Below the pieces are notes generated by a model. The model made no database searches. It was not told the origin of the DNA and was given only the letters and a program-made list of their open reading frames with translations. This document shows positions 1 to 7,603 of a DNA stretch of 15,749 nucleotides, in pieces. The position numbers and the translations under genes were made by a program. How positions within the stretch are numbered: the first letter of the stretch is position 1; each line of letters begins with the position of its first letter. Source of the DNA: Bacteroidales bacterium UBA6244 (GTDB lineage: Bacteria > Bacteroidota > Bacteroidia > Bacteroidales > F082); assembly GCA_002440885.1 (NCBI GenBank), contig DJVY01000249.1:1-15749 (forward strand). Reading direction: 5' to 3'.

Positions 1-262
1 TCTCCATCAGGGGTTTGTTGTTGATAGTGATTTCGAACGATAGGCTTGAGAAATTCCCTTTGCTGCTTTTTTTTGTGGTTAGAAACCGGAAGGGAATGTC
101 CAGAGCACTCAGGGTCAATTCGATATTAGCTTTGTTCTCAGTTTCGCTGTATTGCAGGTCGAAAAAAGTTTTCAGGTGAAAGGTCACCGGAAATTTCAAC
201 TCTTCCGCAGGAGGAAGTTGGTTTTTCCCGACGTGTCCGTTGGTTGGTTTTATTTTGTTCAT
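1..262 (-). CDS. DUF493 family protein (YbeD-like), 3' end off window
   Basis: I translated this partial reading frame directly: it starts at ATG 262 and runs off the left edge after 87 codons. After a polar leader of about 22 residues comes the segment LKFPVTFHLKTFF, and near the cut end a stretch rich in beta-strand residues (SLSFEITINNKPLME). This pattern matches the start of the DUF493/YbeD family, small cytosolic proteins with an ACT-like ferredoxin fold. E. coli YbeD is about 87 residues, so only the C-terminal third or so should be missing here. No enzymatic activity is established for the family; in E. coli ybeD sits beside lipB and a link to lipoate metabolism has been suggested. The start lies 20 bases after the stop of the LpxR-like gene, so the two are probably co-transcribed. 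Family assignment is from sequence pattern only. Confidence 0.72.
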   Translation of the reverse strand, partial: MNKIKPTNGHVGKNQLPPAEELKFPVTFHLKTFFDLQYSETENKANIELTLSALDIPFRFLTTKKSSKGNFSSLSFEITINNKPLME

Positions 263-282
263 AGGCATTTAACAGCGTCTGA

Positions 283-1485
283 TTAAAACTCAATAATTAG
301 AAAGAGGCTTCCCCATTGGAAATGTCGGCCTTTCTCGAACTCCGGCGAAATATAGTGGAGGGTAAACTCCAGCCCAACATTTTTTTTGTAGACGGCCAAC
401 CCGGCGGAGGCTTCGGCCACCACCCGGTTTATTTGGTCTTGTCCGATGACATAAGGGTCGCGTGATTTAAAAATATTTCCTTGCAAAGTAGCATCGTAGA
501 CCACCATACGTGACGAGGCGTTGACGAAAAACCAATACTGCCATGCACGTGTTGTGCCAATCGAGGCCGAACCTTTGAGCAGGGGAGTGAACGTACCTGT
601 CCTGAAACTAACTCCCGGACTGACCCTGTTAAATGCTGTTCCGGCAGCCACATCACCTGTCAGGTTAACCTCGTAATGGGAGTTGCCGGCGAGGCTCTTG
701 CTGATAAAAAAGTAAAAATTCACCAACGGCATGTTCCCAATTTGGTTGTTCCAGCCCACTGGCTCGATTTGATGGATGGAGGATTGCACCGTCTTTCCCA
801 GTGAGGCCGGACCTAATACCCCCAGTTCAATCCGGCTTTTCATGTAAAGATTTTGGTGAAAAGAATAGGTTTCTCTGAACTGACCAATGGTTAAGAAAGC
901 TGAAAAAGGACGGTCATTGTTGAGGATGTTTTCCACATCGGGGTTGGTTGGCGTATAGATGTTTTGCGTAATCGAAAAACCGGTAAACTGTAAGTCAGGA
1001 TGTTGTGAGACACCCGGCAGCAGTTTGTGAAAACCTTTTCGTGCAAGTGAAGTGGTAAATTCGATGTTTACGCCGTTGGTAAAGTAGTAGTCGGTATTGG
1101 TAAAGATGTCGTTTTCAAACAAGACCCTTAACTGGTTGCCGTTTTTCTTGTCTTCTGCCGATAACTCCTCCGGGTTTTTCCTGGTACTTGTTGTTGTGTT
1201 AACTTTTACCGGATTTGCATGGTTGATCAGGTTCATGTTATGCTTTGCCACACCCGACACATGATGTTGTAAACGTGCGGTATAGGGCATGTGGCTTTCC
1301 GTATTTGAAGCGATATCCGGTATGTTTTTGGACTCCAAAGGACTTATCCGGCTTTTCTCAGAAAAGGAAGTAGTGGCAGGTGAAGGTGTAGGGACGGTTT
1401 CCTGCTTGCGAACGGCTACATCACGGCCACACGACACCATCAGTGTGAGCAGCATGGCCAGTGATATGAAGCTGTTGATTCGCAT
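283..1485 (-). CDS. LpxR-like lipid A 3'-O-deacylase (DUF2219) with lipoprotein signal
   Basis: This 400-residue protein resembles the LpxR/DUF2219 family, outer-membrane beta-barrel enzymes that remove the 3'-acyloxyacyl chain of lipid A. Residues 121-140 carry the family N-terminal signature, with Asn125-Asp126 followed by a YFTNG turn at 134-138. Residues 225-250 carry the second signature, GPASLG, Gln234, His238 and a GWNNQ motif at 244-248. The chain ends in Phe, as outer-membrane barrels usually do. Unusually, residues 1-19 read as a type II signal peptide with a lipobox-like LMVSC ending at Cys19. A polar Thr/Pro/Ser-rich linker of about 95 residues then precedes the barrel. Salmonella LpxR has an ordinary signal peptide and no such linker. 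The gene is 88 bases downstream of the E1 gene and has its own promoter-like sequence. The family call is good; actual deacylase activity is inferred. Confidence 0.8.
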   Translation of the reverse strand: MRINSFISLAMLLTLMVSCGRDVAVRKQETVPTPSPATTSFSEKSRISPLESKNIPDIASNTESHMPYTARLQHHVSGVAKHNMNLINHANPVKVNTTTSTRKNPEELSAEDKKNGNQLRVLFENDIFTNTDYYFTNGVNIEFTTSLARKGFHKLLPGVSQHPDLQFTGFSITQNIYTPTNPDVENILNNDRPFSAFLTIGQFRETYSFHQNLYMKSRIELGVLGPASLGKTVQSSIHQIEPVGWNNQIGNMPLVNFYFFISKSLAGNSHYEVNLTGDVAAGTAFNRVSPGVSFRTGTFTPLLKGSASIGTTRAWQYWFFVNASSRMVVYDATLQGNIFKSRDPYVIGQDQINRVVAEASAGLAVYKKNVGLEFTLHYISPEFEKGRHFQWGSLFLIIEF

Positions 1486-1503
1486 CGTTTTATACTATTT
1501 GTG

Positions 1504-1535
1504 CAAAAATACGTGTTTTTGTTTAACCTGCCAAT
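1504..1535 (-). promoter_or_regulatory. Candidate promoter of the LpxR-like gene
   Basis: On the minus strand a perfect Bacteroidota -7 box, TATTTTTG (1504-1511), is preceded after a 20-base spacer by ATTG (1532-1535), one base from the TTTG -33 element. The -7 box ends 18 bases before the ATG at 1485, giving a short leader. The 88-base gap after the E1 stop supports a separate transcription start. This is pattern matching only. Confidence 0.5.
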
Positions 1536-1573
1536 CACCTCGCCAATGCACTATACGGTACGGCTTGTTTTCC

Positions 1574-3994
1574 TTAAAAGATTCTTGGATACAAGGCCGG
1601 ATTGTATTCGTGCATGAGGTTGTAAATGGCATCAAAAACATCTTCCGCGTTGGGGTTCGAAAAATAATCCCCATCCGTGCTGTATGCGGCCCGGTGTTCT
1701 TTTGCTGTCACCGTAATGGGTTGAGCATCAAGGTAGAAATAACCTTTTTGGCCTTCAAGCACCTGTTGCATCATAAAAGTGGTAGCACCTCCGGGAACAT
1801 CCTCATCGAAGAACACGATTTTATTGGTTTTCTTCAGCGACTCAACAATAACCAGATTCACATCGAAGGGGAGCAGGGTTTGCACATCGATCAGTTCGAC
1901 TGAAATGTTAAAGTCCTGCAACTGTTTAACTGCCTCTTCGGCAATGCGGACGCAGCTACCGTAAGTAACCAGCGTTACATCGCGTCCTTGTTGAAGCACT
2001 TCGGGATATCCAACCGGGAGTTTAAATTGTCCGATATTGGTTGGTTTCTTTTCGCGCAGGCGATAGCCGTTAAGTGGTTCGATGATCAGCACCGGTTGAT
2101 CCGAATCGAGGTAGGTGTTGTAGAATCCTGCTGCCTGGGTCATGTTGCGCGGAACAGCCACATGTACGCCACGTATTGAATTGATGACCATGCTTAAGGG
2201 CGAACCACTATGCCAGATGCCCTCGAGCCGGTGTCCGCGTGTGCTCACGATCAAAGGCGCTTTTTGTCCTCCACGGGTTCTGTAATGCAAGGTAGCCAGG
2301 TCATCGCTCATTACCTGCAAACCATAGAGCAGGTAATCGAAGTACTGAATTTCAGCGATAGGTCTGAGACCACGCATGGCCATACCAAGTCCCTGACCGA
2401 TGATGGTGGCTTCACGAATCCCTGTGTCCCAGATCCTGTTCTCTCCGTATTTTTCCTGTAAGCCCTCGTAAGTTTGGTTGACGCCCCCAATTTTCCCGAC
2501 ATCTTCGCCAAAAGCCACCAGAAGTGGATTGTTTTCAAAGAGGTAGTCGAAGTTGTCGCGCAGGATTTCACGTCCGGGGACAAGGGGAGCATCTGCTGCA
2601 AACTCCGGTTCTACAGGAACAACTTTGTCAACAGCTTTTGGTGATTGACTGTACAGGTGCGAGCTGAAGCGTCGGTCGCTGTCGGCATTTTCTTTTTCAA
2701 GCCATTGCGTTACGTTGGTTTTTAGCGAGTTCTCAGGGTTGCTGCAGCTGTTGCAAATCAAACGCAATATTTTTTTCGCCGAAGAAATCACATCTTTTCT
2801 GATCGGCTCGCCAATGGCCGCCAGGTCTTTTTTTATCTGGTCGATGTCAGTGGTTTGGGCACAGTTGCAGGTGGTTATATCCACCAGATTCAGGAATTCA
2901 GTTTTCTTGTCGATGATAGGTTGTTGAAAATTATTCCAGGCATTTTTTCTGGCTTCTCTTACTCGCTTAACGCTTTCTTTTTCAATAAAATCTAATTCAT
3001 CTGCGGTAGCAATTTCTTGCGCCAGAATCCAGTTGCGCATGTTCAGGATGCAATCATTTTCGGCTTCCGTTTTGAGTTGTTCCGGAGTTTTGTAACGTTC
3101 GTGCGATCCTGAAGTAGAATGACCTTGGGGCTGGGTACATCCTTTGATGTGAAATAGAACTGGGGTGTGGTTCTTCCGACACAGGTCCACTCCGGTTTGG
3201 TAGGTTTTCACCAGACCGGCGTAGTCGGAGCACCGGGCTGTGTAAATTAATAGCCCGTTGGTATGTTTCTCTTTTTCAAAACCTTTCAGGATTTCGGAGA
3301 TGTTACTTTTGGTGGTTTGGTGTTCGTTTGGCACAGAGATTCCCCAGCCATCGTCCCACACTGACACTGCCAGAGGAACTTGCATAACGCCGGCGGCATT
3401 GATGGTTTCAAAAAAGTGACCTTCTGAGGTAGAGGCGTCGCCGATGGTGGCGAAGGTGACTTCATTTCCAGACTTACTAAACTTTTCCGCTTCGGGCGAT
3501 GGTGCAGCCGACCTGAAATGTTTTGAGGCCAATGCCAGGCCAAGGGCGCGTGGCATCTGACTGGCTGTAGGGGAGGAGTCGGCCGATGAATTTTTAAGCT
3601 GAGTCAGGTTGAGCCATTCACCGTTTTCATCGAGGCAGCGCGTAGCGAAATGGTTGTTCATCAGTCTGCCCCCTGTTGCGGGAGCGGCTTCAGGGTCGGT
3701 GTCGCCGTAGAGCTGAGCGAAAATTTCTTCCAGTGTCATCATACCGGCGGCGAGCATAAAAGTCTGGTCGCGGTAGTATCCTGAGCGCCAGTCGCCTTGT
3801 TTAAAAGCACGTGTCATAGCCAGCTGTGGGACTTCTTTCCCGTCGCCGAAAATGCCGAATTTGGCCTTTCCGGTCAGTACTTCACGCCGCCCCAGCAAAC
3901 TAGCCTGTCGGCTTTCGTTGGCAATCCGGTAGTCGTTGAGGATGTCTTCTTTACTCAAATGCAGTGTCGAGAGGTCTACTTTAGTCTTTTTCAT
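1574..3994 (-). CDS. 2-oxoacid dehydrogenase E1, fused alpha and beta subunits
   Basis: An 806-residue fusion of both E1 subunits of a thiamine-diphosphate-dependent 2-oxoacid dehydrogenase (branched-chain or pyruvate type). E1 decarboxylates the 2-oxoacid and passes the acyl group to lipoyl-E2. The alpha half spans about residues 15-365. Its ThDP/Mg motif begins GDASTSEG at 185-192 and ends near DDGWGIS at 214-220; a GHSTSGSHERY loop follows at 291-301. The beta half spans about 475-806, with FGEDVG at 495-500 (Glu497 is the expected cofactor-activating Glu), an RGLRPIAEIQ segment at 541-550 and a WHSGSP motif at 594-599. The linker at about 370-470 carries four Cys (376, 378, 414, 417). Fused E1 proteins are common in Bacteroidota. 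E2 and E3 genes are not in the window, so the substrate cannot be fixed; branched-chain 2-oxoacids are my first guess. Confidence 0.9.
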   Translation of the reverse strand: MKKTKVDLSTLHLSKEDILNDYRIANESRQASLLGRREVLTGKAKFGIFGDGKEVPQLAMTRAFKQGDWRSGYYRDQTFMLAAGMMTLEEIFAQLYGDTDPEAAPATGGRLMNNHFATRCLDENGEWLNLTQLKNSSADSSPTASQMPRALGLALASKHFRSAAPSPEAEKFSKSGNEVTFATIGDASTSEGHFFETINAAGVMQVPLAVSVWDDGWGISVPNEHQTTKSNISEILKGFEKEKHTNGLLIYTARCSDYAGLVKTYQTGVDLCRKNHTPVLFHIKGCTQPQGHSTSGSHERYKTPEQLKTEAENDCILNMRNWILAQEIATADELDFIEKESVKRVREARKNAWNNFQQPIIDKKTEFLNLVDITTCNCAQTTDIDQIKKDLAAIGEPIRKDVISSAKKILRLICNSCSNPENSLKTNVTQWLEKENADSDRRFSSHLYSQSPKAVDKVVPVEPEFAADAPLVPGREILRDNFDYLFENNPLLVAFGEDVGKIGGVNQTYEGLQEKYGENRIWDTGIREATIIGQGLGMAMRGLRPIAEIQYFDYLLYGLQVMSDDLATLHYRTRGGQKAPLIVSTRGHRLEGIWHSGSPLSMVINSIRGVHVAVPRNMTQAAGFYNTYLDSDQPVLIIEPLNGYRLREKKPTNIGQFKLPVGYPEVLQQGRDVTLVTYGSCVRIAEEAVKQLQDFNISVELIDVQTLLPFDVNLVIVESLKKTNKIVFFDEDVPGGATTFMMQQVLEGQKGYFYLDAQPITVTAKEHRAAYSTDGDYFSNPNAEDVFDAIYNLMHEYNPALYPRIF

Positions 3995-4037
3995 GAAACG
4001 ATCAGGTTGTTATTAAACAAAGCCTGCGAAGGCGGTG

Positions 4038-4068
4038 CAAAGATAATGAAATTGGCCACTTTTTGAAA
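4038..4068 (-). promoter_or_regulatory. Candidate promoter of the E1 gene
   Basis: The minus strand shows a perfect -7 box, TATCTTTG (4038-4045), and a near-consensus -33 element, TTTC (4065-4068), separated by 19 bases, the expected Bacteroides spacing. The -7 box ends 43 bases before the ATG at 3994. It is among the best-formed promoters in the window. Confidence 0.6.
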
Positions 4069-4072
4069 AGTG
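4057..4072. promoter_or_regulatory. Palindrome over the E1 promoter -33 element
   Basis: CACTTTTTGAAAAGTG has two perfect 7-base arms around a 2-base centre and covers the -33 element of the E1 promoter. Its size and position fit a dimeric repressor or activator site. No poly-T tract follows and the loop would be only 2 bases, so a terminator is unlikely. The binding protein is unknown. Confidence 0.4.
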
Positions 4073-4073
4073 A

Positions 4074-4530
4074 CAAAAGCTAATCTTATACAAGGGTTAT
4101 TATGATAAAGGAGTTTGTGGGGGAGAACGGAGTGAATGGAAAGGAAATTAGAATTCAAAAGAGCTGAAAGACCACGCGAAAACTCAGATGTATTCCGGAA
4201 CCTCGACTGGTTTTTAGAGAGAGGGAAACTTTATAATATTCATGAATTTAGAAGGAGTCGAATTCGCCCCCTTTTGAGCTAAAAACACACAAGGTCTCAG
4301 AAACACCACTGCTTCTTAGAAATCATCCACCGAAACCATGCACTATCAAGCAAAAATATGCCTAATTTTACACTGTTTAAAAGCCATGATTTTAGTTGAT
4401 CAACAGATAAGAGCTGCTCATGGAAATTCTTTTTCATTCACGGTAAGCGTGACCAAAGCAATTGAATAGATGAAATCATTTATTAAACAGCCTTTTAATG
4501 TGAATTAAATTTGATTTACGTAATTGAAAT
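4074..4530. other. Long intergenic interval without a supported gene
   Basis: About 450 AT-rich bases lie between the divergent E1 and DUF3795 genes. The only notable plus-strand frame is 4136-4282, 48 codons from ATG to TAA, encoding a basic peptide that I do not recognise. The sequence stays open in other frames only in short pieces. A 10-base palindrome, GTTGATCAAC, sits at 4395-4404. No tRNA, complete insertion sequence end or terminator could be made out. It could be decayed coding or mobile DNA, or an unrecognised regulatory region. Confidence 0.5.
4506..4513 (+). promoter_or_regulatory. Candidate -7 box before the DUF3795 gene
   Basis: TAAATTTG matches the Bacteroidota -7 consensus TAnnTTTG and ends 17 bases before the ATG at 4531. 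No TTTG-like -33 element is found 19-21 bases upstream, so this is a weak candidate. Confidence 0.35.
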
Positions 4531-4947
4531 ATGTTAAACGAGTTGAGATACACAGGAATGATTGCCCCATGTGGAATGAATTGTGGCCTATGTATTGGCC
4601 ACCTTCGGGATAAGAAACCGTGTAGTGGGTGCTTTACAAAGGATGACAAGAATAAACCGAATGTGTGCAGAAGTTGTTCCGTTGTCAATTGCGATTATTT
4701 GGCCAAAACTCAATCCGGATTCTGCTACGAATGTCCCAAATATCCTTGTCAGCGCCTAAAAAACCTCGATAAGCGTTACCGCACAAAATATGGCATGAGC
4801 ATGTTTGAAAACCTCCTGACAATCAAAGAAAAGGGATTGGAATACTTTTTGAAGTCAGAGCAGGAGAAATGGAAGTGCGGGCATTGTGGTTCAGGTTTAA
4901 GCGTACACAGAGACCATTGTTTAAGTTGTGGTTATCAATACAGGTGA
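4531..4947 (+). CDS. Cysteine-rich DUF3795 family protein
   Basis: A 138-residue soluble protein with 15 cysteines and no signal peptide or membrane segment. Residues 11-34 hold the DUF3795 signature: an APCGMNCGLC motif (Cys14, 18, 21) followed by CSGC (31-34). More cysteines follow at 46, 49, 54, 65, 68 and 73. After a helical stretch, residues 114-134 form a compact knuckle starting WKCGHCG, with Cys116/119 and Cys130/133 and a VHRDHC motif. This pattern is expected to bind zinc or an iron-sulfur cluster, but the family has no established function. The gene stands alone on the plus strand between minus-strand genes and its end is 28 bases from the converging DUF5686 gene. The isolated orientation and long AT-rich upstream region are compatible with acquisition, but that is inference. 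Confidence 0.82.
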   Translation: MLNELRYTGMIAPCGMNCGLCIGHLRDKKPCSGCFTKDDKNKPNVCRSCSVVNCDYLAKTQSGFCYECPKYPCQRLKNLDKRYRTKYGMSMFENLLTIKEKGLEYFLKSEQEKWKCGHCGSGLSVHRDHCLSCGYQYR

Positions 4948-4975
4948 AGAAGTGTAACGTATTGCCTGGCCATTG

Positions 4976-7465
4976 TTAGAAGGTAAATTGCAGGCTTACC
5001 CTGATGCCAAAGGGCGAAATCCCGGGATGATCGAGGTAGGAGAGCCTCCAGACGGCATCAACACGTATGATTTTGAAAATGTTTTCAATGCCTGCGCCGG
5101 CTTCAAAATAGGGCTTGCTCAAAGGGTATAGCTCATCGGTTTTGTGTGGCGAGTTGTATTGGCTGTTGGCTTCGTTCAGGCTACCCACCAGCCCTGAAAC
5201 AAAAGCCACTTCGCGCCATTTGAGTTTACGCAGCAGCGGAATGCGGTTTAACAGGTAACCATTAAAATGGTGGGTGTAAAAAACACTCAGGTATTTATCG
5301 CTCACAAACTCGTAGTAATTCATCATGTTAAAAGCCGACTCATCAAAAAAGTAGGTTTCGTTGCCTTCGTGCAGCTTGAGCAGGGGATAGGGCAAGGTGC
5401 CCCATATCTGTCCGGCCTCAACCCTGAATTTAGACCATCCCAGATTAAATACATTGTACCAGTGGGTTACACTCAGTTGTACCTTTTGGTATTCGTAATC
5501 GCTTTTAAAAAGATTAGGTATCCCGTAGGCATAGCGGATATTCAAAATCGGAAATTTTGCTCCCAGGCTGATGCGTTCAAATTCTCCCATCGAAACCCTT
5601 TCCTTGTAAGCAAGCCTGAGATTGACTCCCACTTCGGCAGAGGTTATGGCATCTTCTTTAATGAGGACACCATCTTTCAGGAATTCAAAAACAGAACCTC
5701 CTACCGGATATAAGTTTCTGTTCATCAGCGTGAGGGTATTGCTGAAACCGGTAAACCATTCATGCTCGTAGCTCAGCTTGATTTCTTCAACCAAAGAAAG
5801 TTTGTCGGCGGGTTGTCGTCTGAAAAGAAAGGCCAGAAAGAAGTCTTCGCGAAAAGCGTTTTGGCTAGCGCCAAGTTGTTCCAAGTCGTAACGAAAGGAA
5901 CCACTTAAGGCCCGTCGGGGATTTTTATTGATCATGTAAAGAACACTGCCACCATACTTAAACCGCTGGTCGAGTGTGCCGTAAGCCCCGTAGCCGCCGA
6001 TCATGACTTTTTTGCTGAAAGCATTGCTGGTACGACCGCCGAAACGAAAACGCGTTCCTTCCACCGCATTAAAACTTAACATGGAAGCGTAGGGGCCTAT
6101 TTCAAACTTGCCTTTTACATAATAGCCCGTAAGCACCATTTCGATGATGTCGATGTAGGTTTTAAACTGAGGTATGGTTTTAAGCGTGTCAATCATATAA
6201 TAAATGGTGCGCTCGTCTTTAGTCAGGTTTTCGTGGCGGTTTTCGGTCCAGAATTCCTCAGGATGATCGCCTGCATCCTCTTTAACGGTAACGTTTACAG
6301 CAGCCTGATAGAATTTGTTGTCTTTCGGCTGGTTGATCACGTGGTTGCGGTATGAAGTGGTTTTTTTTCCGAAGAATCCCAATGTCTTTTCGTTGTTCTC
6401 AATTAAATTGAAGTCGCCAACTGTGTAATCTCTTTTCAGTACCCAGTGGTCATCAGCTATCCGTTCAAAGGTTTTTTGTATCACCAGATCGTTCACGAAG
6501 TTCATGTTGGCGTCGCTGGCCACACGCATTTCAATTTCTTTGATGGCGAAGGTAGTGTCGTGAACCCAGAAATTTCCGGTGAAGGTGAGGGTTTGTTTAT
6601 GTCGGGGTTTGAACATGATTTTGTAGCACCATTCCTTGCCGAAAAAGGCACTGTCGACCAGATAATACCTGTAAAAGGGCAGGCTTCCGTTGGCAATAGG
6701 GCTTACAAAATTCATCTGAAAAAGTTCGATGTAATTGTCGTAAATATTGGTATGCAGGTATTCATCACCCAGAAGCTGCATCGCACTTTGGTTGTTGATG
6801 CCGGAGACCTTGGTGGCTTTGATGATTTCGATAAACCCGCGTGGGTCTTTTCGGGCATAGACTTCAGATATTGTTTCGCTTAAAAATATCGGCAGGTAGG
6901 TTTTTCCGTTTACCGTGGAAGTATCTACATTGTCGAAAATAAACTGAAAAGGACGATAAATCCGCCTTTCTTTAAATTTCTCGGTGATGTTGTTGGCGTC
7001 GAGTTCAATTTTCGTGTAAGCTTCATATTGGTAGGCATCGAAGTGATCGGGATTGTTGAGGGGTTTATTTTTGATGATTTTCTCGAGCAATACTTCCGCA
7101 GGATTGATGCCGGGTCGGATGATAACATCTTCGAGGAGAATATTTTCTGAGCTGAGCACAAAATTTATCACCTGAAATTTTCCTTTCGCTACAGGCAGGC
7201 TTTTTTTTCGGTAGCCTATGAAGGTAGCCACCAGGGTGTCGCCCGGCTTGGTGGTTTCGATGGCGAATTTCCCGTCAAAGTCGCTGGTGACACCAATGGA
7301 AGTTCCTTTAAACACCAGATTGACAAAGGGAAGTGGCTCTCCTGTTGCGCTGTCGCTGATGGTGCCCATAATTTTAGTCAGCTGTCCGAAAGTGGTTTTT
7401 GGTAGCAGCAAGGTGCAAGTCAGCGCAATCAGAAAGAGTATTATGTTGATCGATTGTCTTGGCAT
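4976..7465 (-). CDS. DUF5686 outer-membrane protein with carboxypeptidase-regulatory-like domain
   Basis: An 829-residue exported protein. Residues 1-27 form a signal peptide (hydrophobic core about 8-21, cleavage after TTFG). Residues 30-115 match the carboxypeptidase D regulatory-like fold common in Bacteroidota surface proteins, including GTISDSATGEPLPFVNLVF at 34-52 and a VTSDFDGKFAI strand pair. The rest matches DUF5686: a segment beginning INPAEVLLEKIIKNKP near residue 120, a central domain, and a C-terminal half of alternating beta strands ending in QFTF, as in outer-membrane barrels. The role is unknown; related proteins are often annotated as TonB-receptor-like or membrane-barrel proteins. 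It begins 86 bases beyond the terminator that closes gyrB, so it probably has its own promoter. The length is normal for the family and no truncation is seen. Confidence 0.85.
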   Translation of the reverse strand: MPRQSINIILFLIALTCTLLLPKTTFGQLTKIMGTISDSATGEPLPFVNLVFKGTSIGVTSDFDGKFAIETTKPGDTLVATFIGYRKKSLPVAKGKFQVINFVLSSENILLEDVIIRPGINPAEVLLEKIIKNKPLNNPDHFDAYQYEAYTKIELDANNITEKFKERRIYRPFQFIFDNVDTSTVNGKTYLPIFLSETISEVYARKDPRGFIEIIKATKVSGINNQSAMQLLGDEYLHTNIYDNYIELFQMNFVSPIANGSLPFYRYYLVDSAFFGKEWCYKIMFKPRHKQTLTFTGNFWVHDTTFAIKEIEMRVASDANMNFVNDLVIQKTFERIADDHWVLKRDYTVGDFNLIENNEKTLGFFGKKTTSYRNHVINQPKDNKFYQAAVNVTVKEDAGDHPEEFWTENRHENLTKDERTIYYMIDTLKTIPQFKTYIDIIEMVLTGYYVKGKFEIGPYASMLSFNAVEGTRFRFGGRTSNAFSKKVMIGGYGAYGTLDQRFKYGGSVLYMINKNPRRALSGSFRYDLEQLGASQNAFREDFFLAFLFRRQPADKLSLVEEIKLSYEHEWFTGFSNTLTLMNRNLYPVGGSVFEFLKDGVLIKEDAITSAEVGVNLRLAYKERVSMGEFERISLGAKFPILNIRYAYGIPNLFKSDYEYQKVQLSVTHWYNVFNLGWSKFRVEAGQIWGTLPYPLLKLHEGNETYFFDESAFNMMNYYEFVSDKYLSVFYTHHFNGYLLNRIPLLRKLKWREVAFVSGLVGSLNEANSQYNSPHKTDELYPLSKPYFEAGAGIENIFKIIRVDAVWRLSYLDHPGISPFGIRVSLQFTF

Positions 7466-7498
7466 TGGTGTGTTATCGTGTAAGTATAGTTAGTAGTG

Positions 7499-7506
7499 CG
7501 AAAGTA
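7499..7506 (-). promoter_or_regulatory. Candidate -7 box before the DUF5686 gene
   Basis: On the minus strand TACTTTCG is one base from the TAnnTTTG -7 consensus and ends 33 bases before the ATG at 7465. It lies downstream of the gyrB terminator, where a promoter is expected. A TTTG -33 element at the usual spacing is not evident. Confidence 0.4.
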
Positions 7507-7550
7507 GATTTATTGGTCGATAACGGAGTTGATTCTGATAAAATTGTTTA

Positions 7551-7584
7551 AAAAAAACCCGTCATGGCTTATGACGGGTTTTTT
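7551..7584 (-). terminator. Rho-independent terminator after gyrB
   Basis: A 14-base perfect stem (7552-7565 paired with 7571-7584) with a 5-base loop contains the core ACCCGTCAT/ATGACGGGT. The A-run on one side and T-run on the other make it able to work in both directions. On the minus strand it begins 19 bases after the gyrB stop and ends in a run of seven T. It separates gyrB from the DUF5686 gene. Confidence 0.9.
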
Positions 7585-7603
7585 AGGTTTTTTTAAGAAC
7601 AGA

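Noticed and set aside
1289..1903. 204-codon plus-strand open frame
   Set aside because: It lies antisense across the LpxR-like and E1 genes, has no recognisable domain, and looks like a shadow of the true frames.
4248..4278. tRNA-like T-arm (GAGTCGAATTCGCCCC)
   Set aside because: No matching stem, anticodon arm or acceptor stem could be formed around it on either strand.
4395..4404. GTTGATCAAC palindrome as an operator
   Set aside because: It lies over 100 bases from either start codon and a 10-base AT-rich palindrome is expected by chance in such sequence.
4948..4975. Possible terminator between the convergent DUF3795 and DUF5686 genes
   Set aside because: The 28-base gap has no convincing stem and no T-run in either direction.
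5267..5713. 148-codon plus-strand open frame
   Set aside because: It is antisense within the DUF5686 gene and has no family resemblance or promoter.
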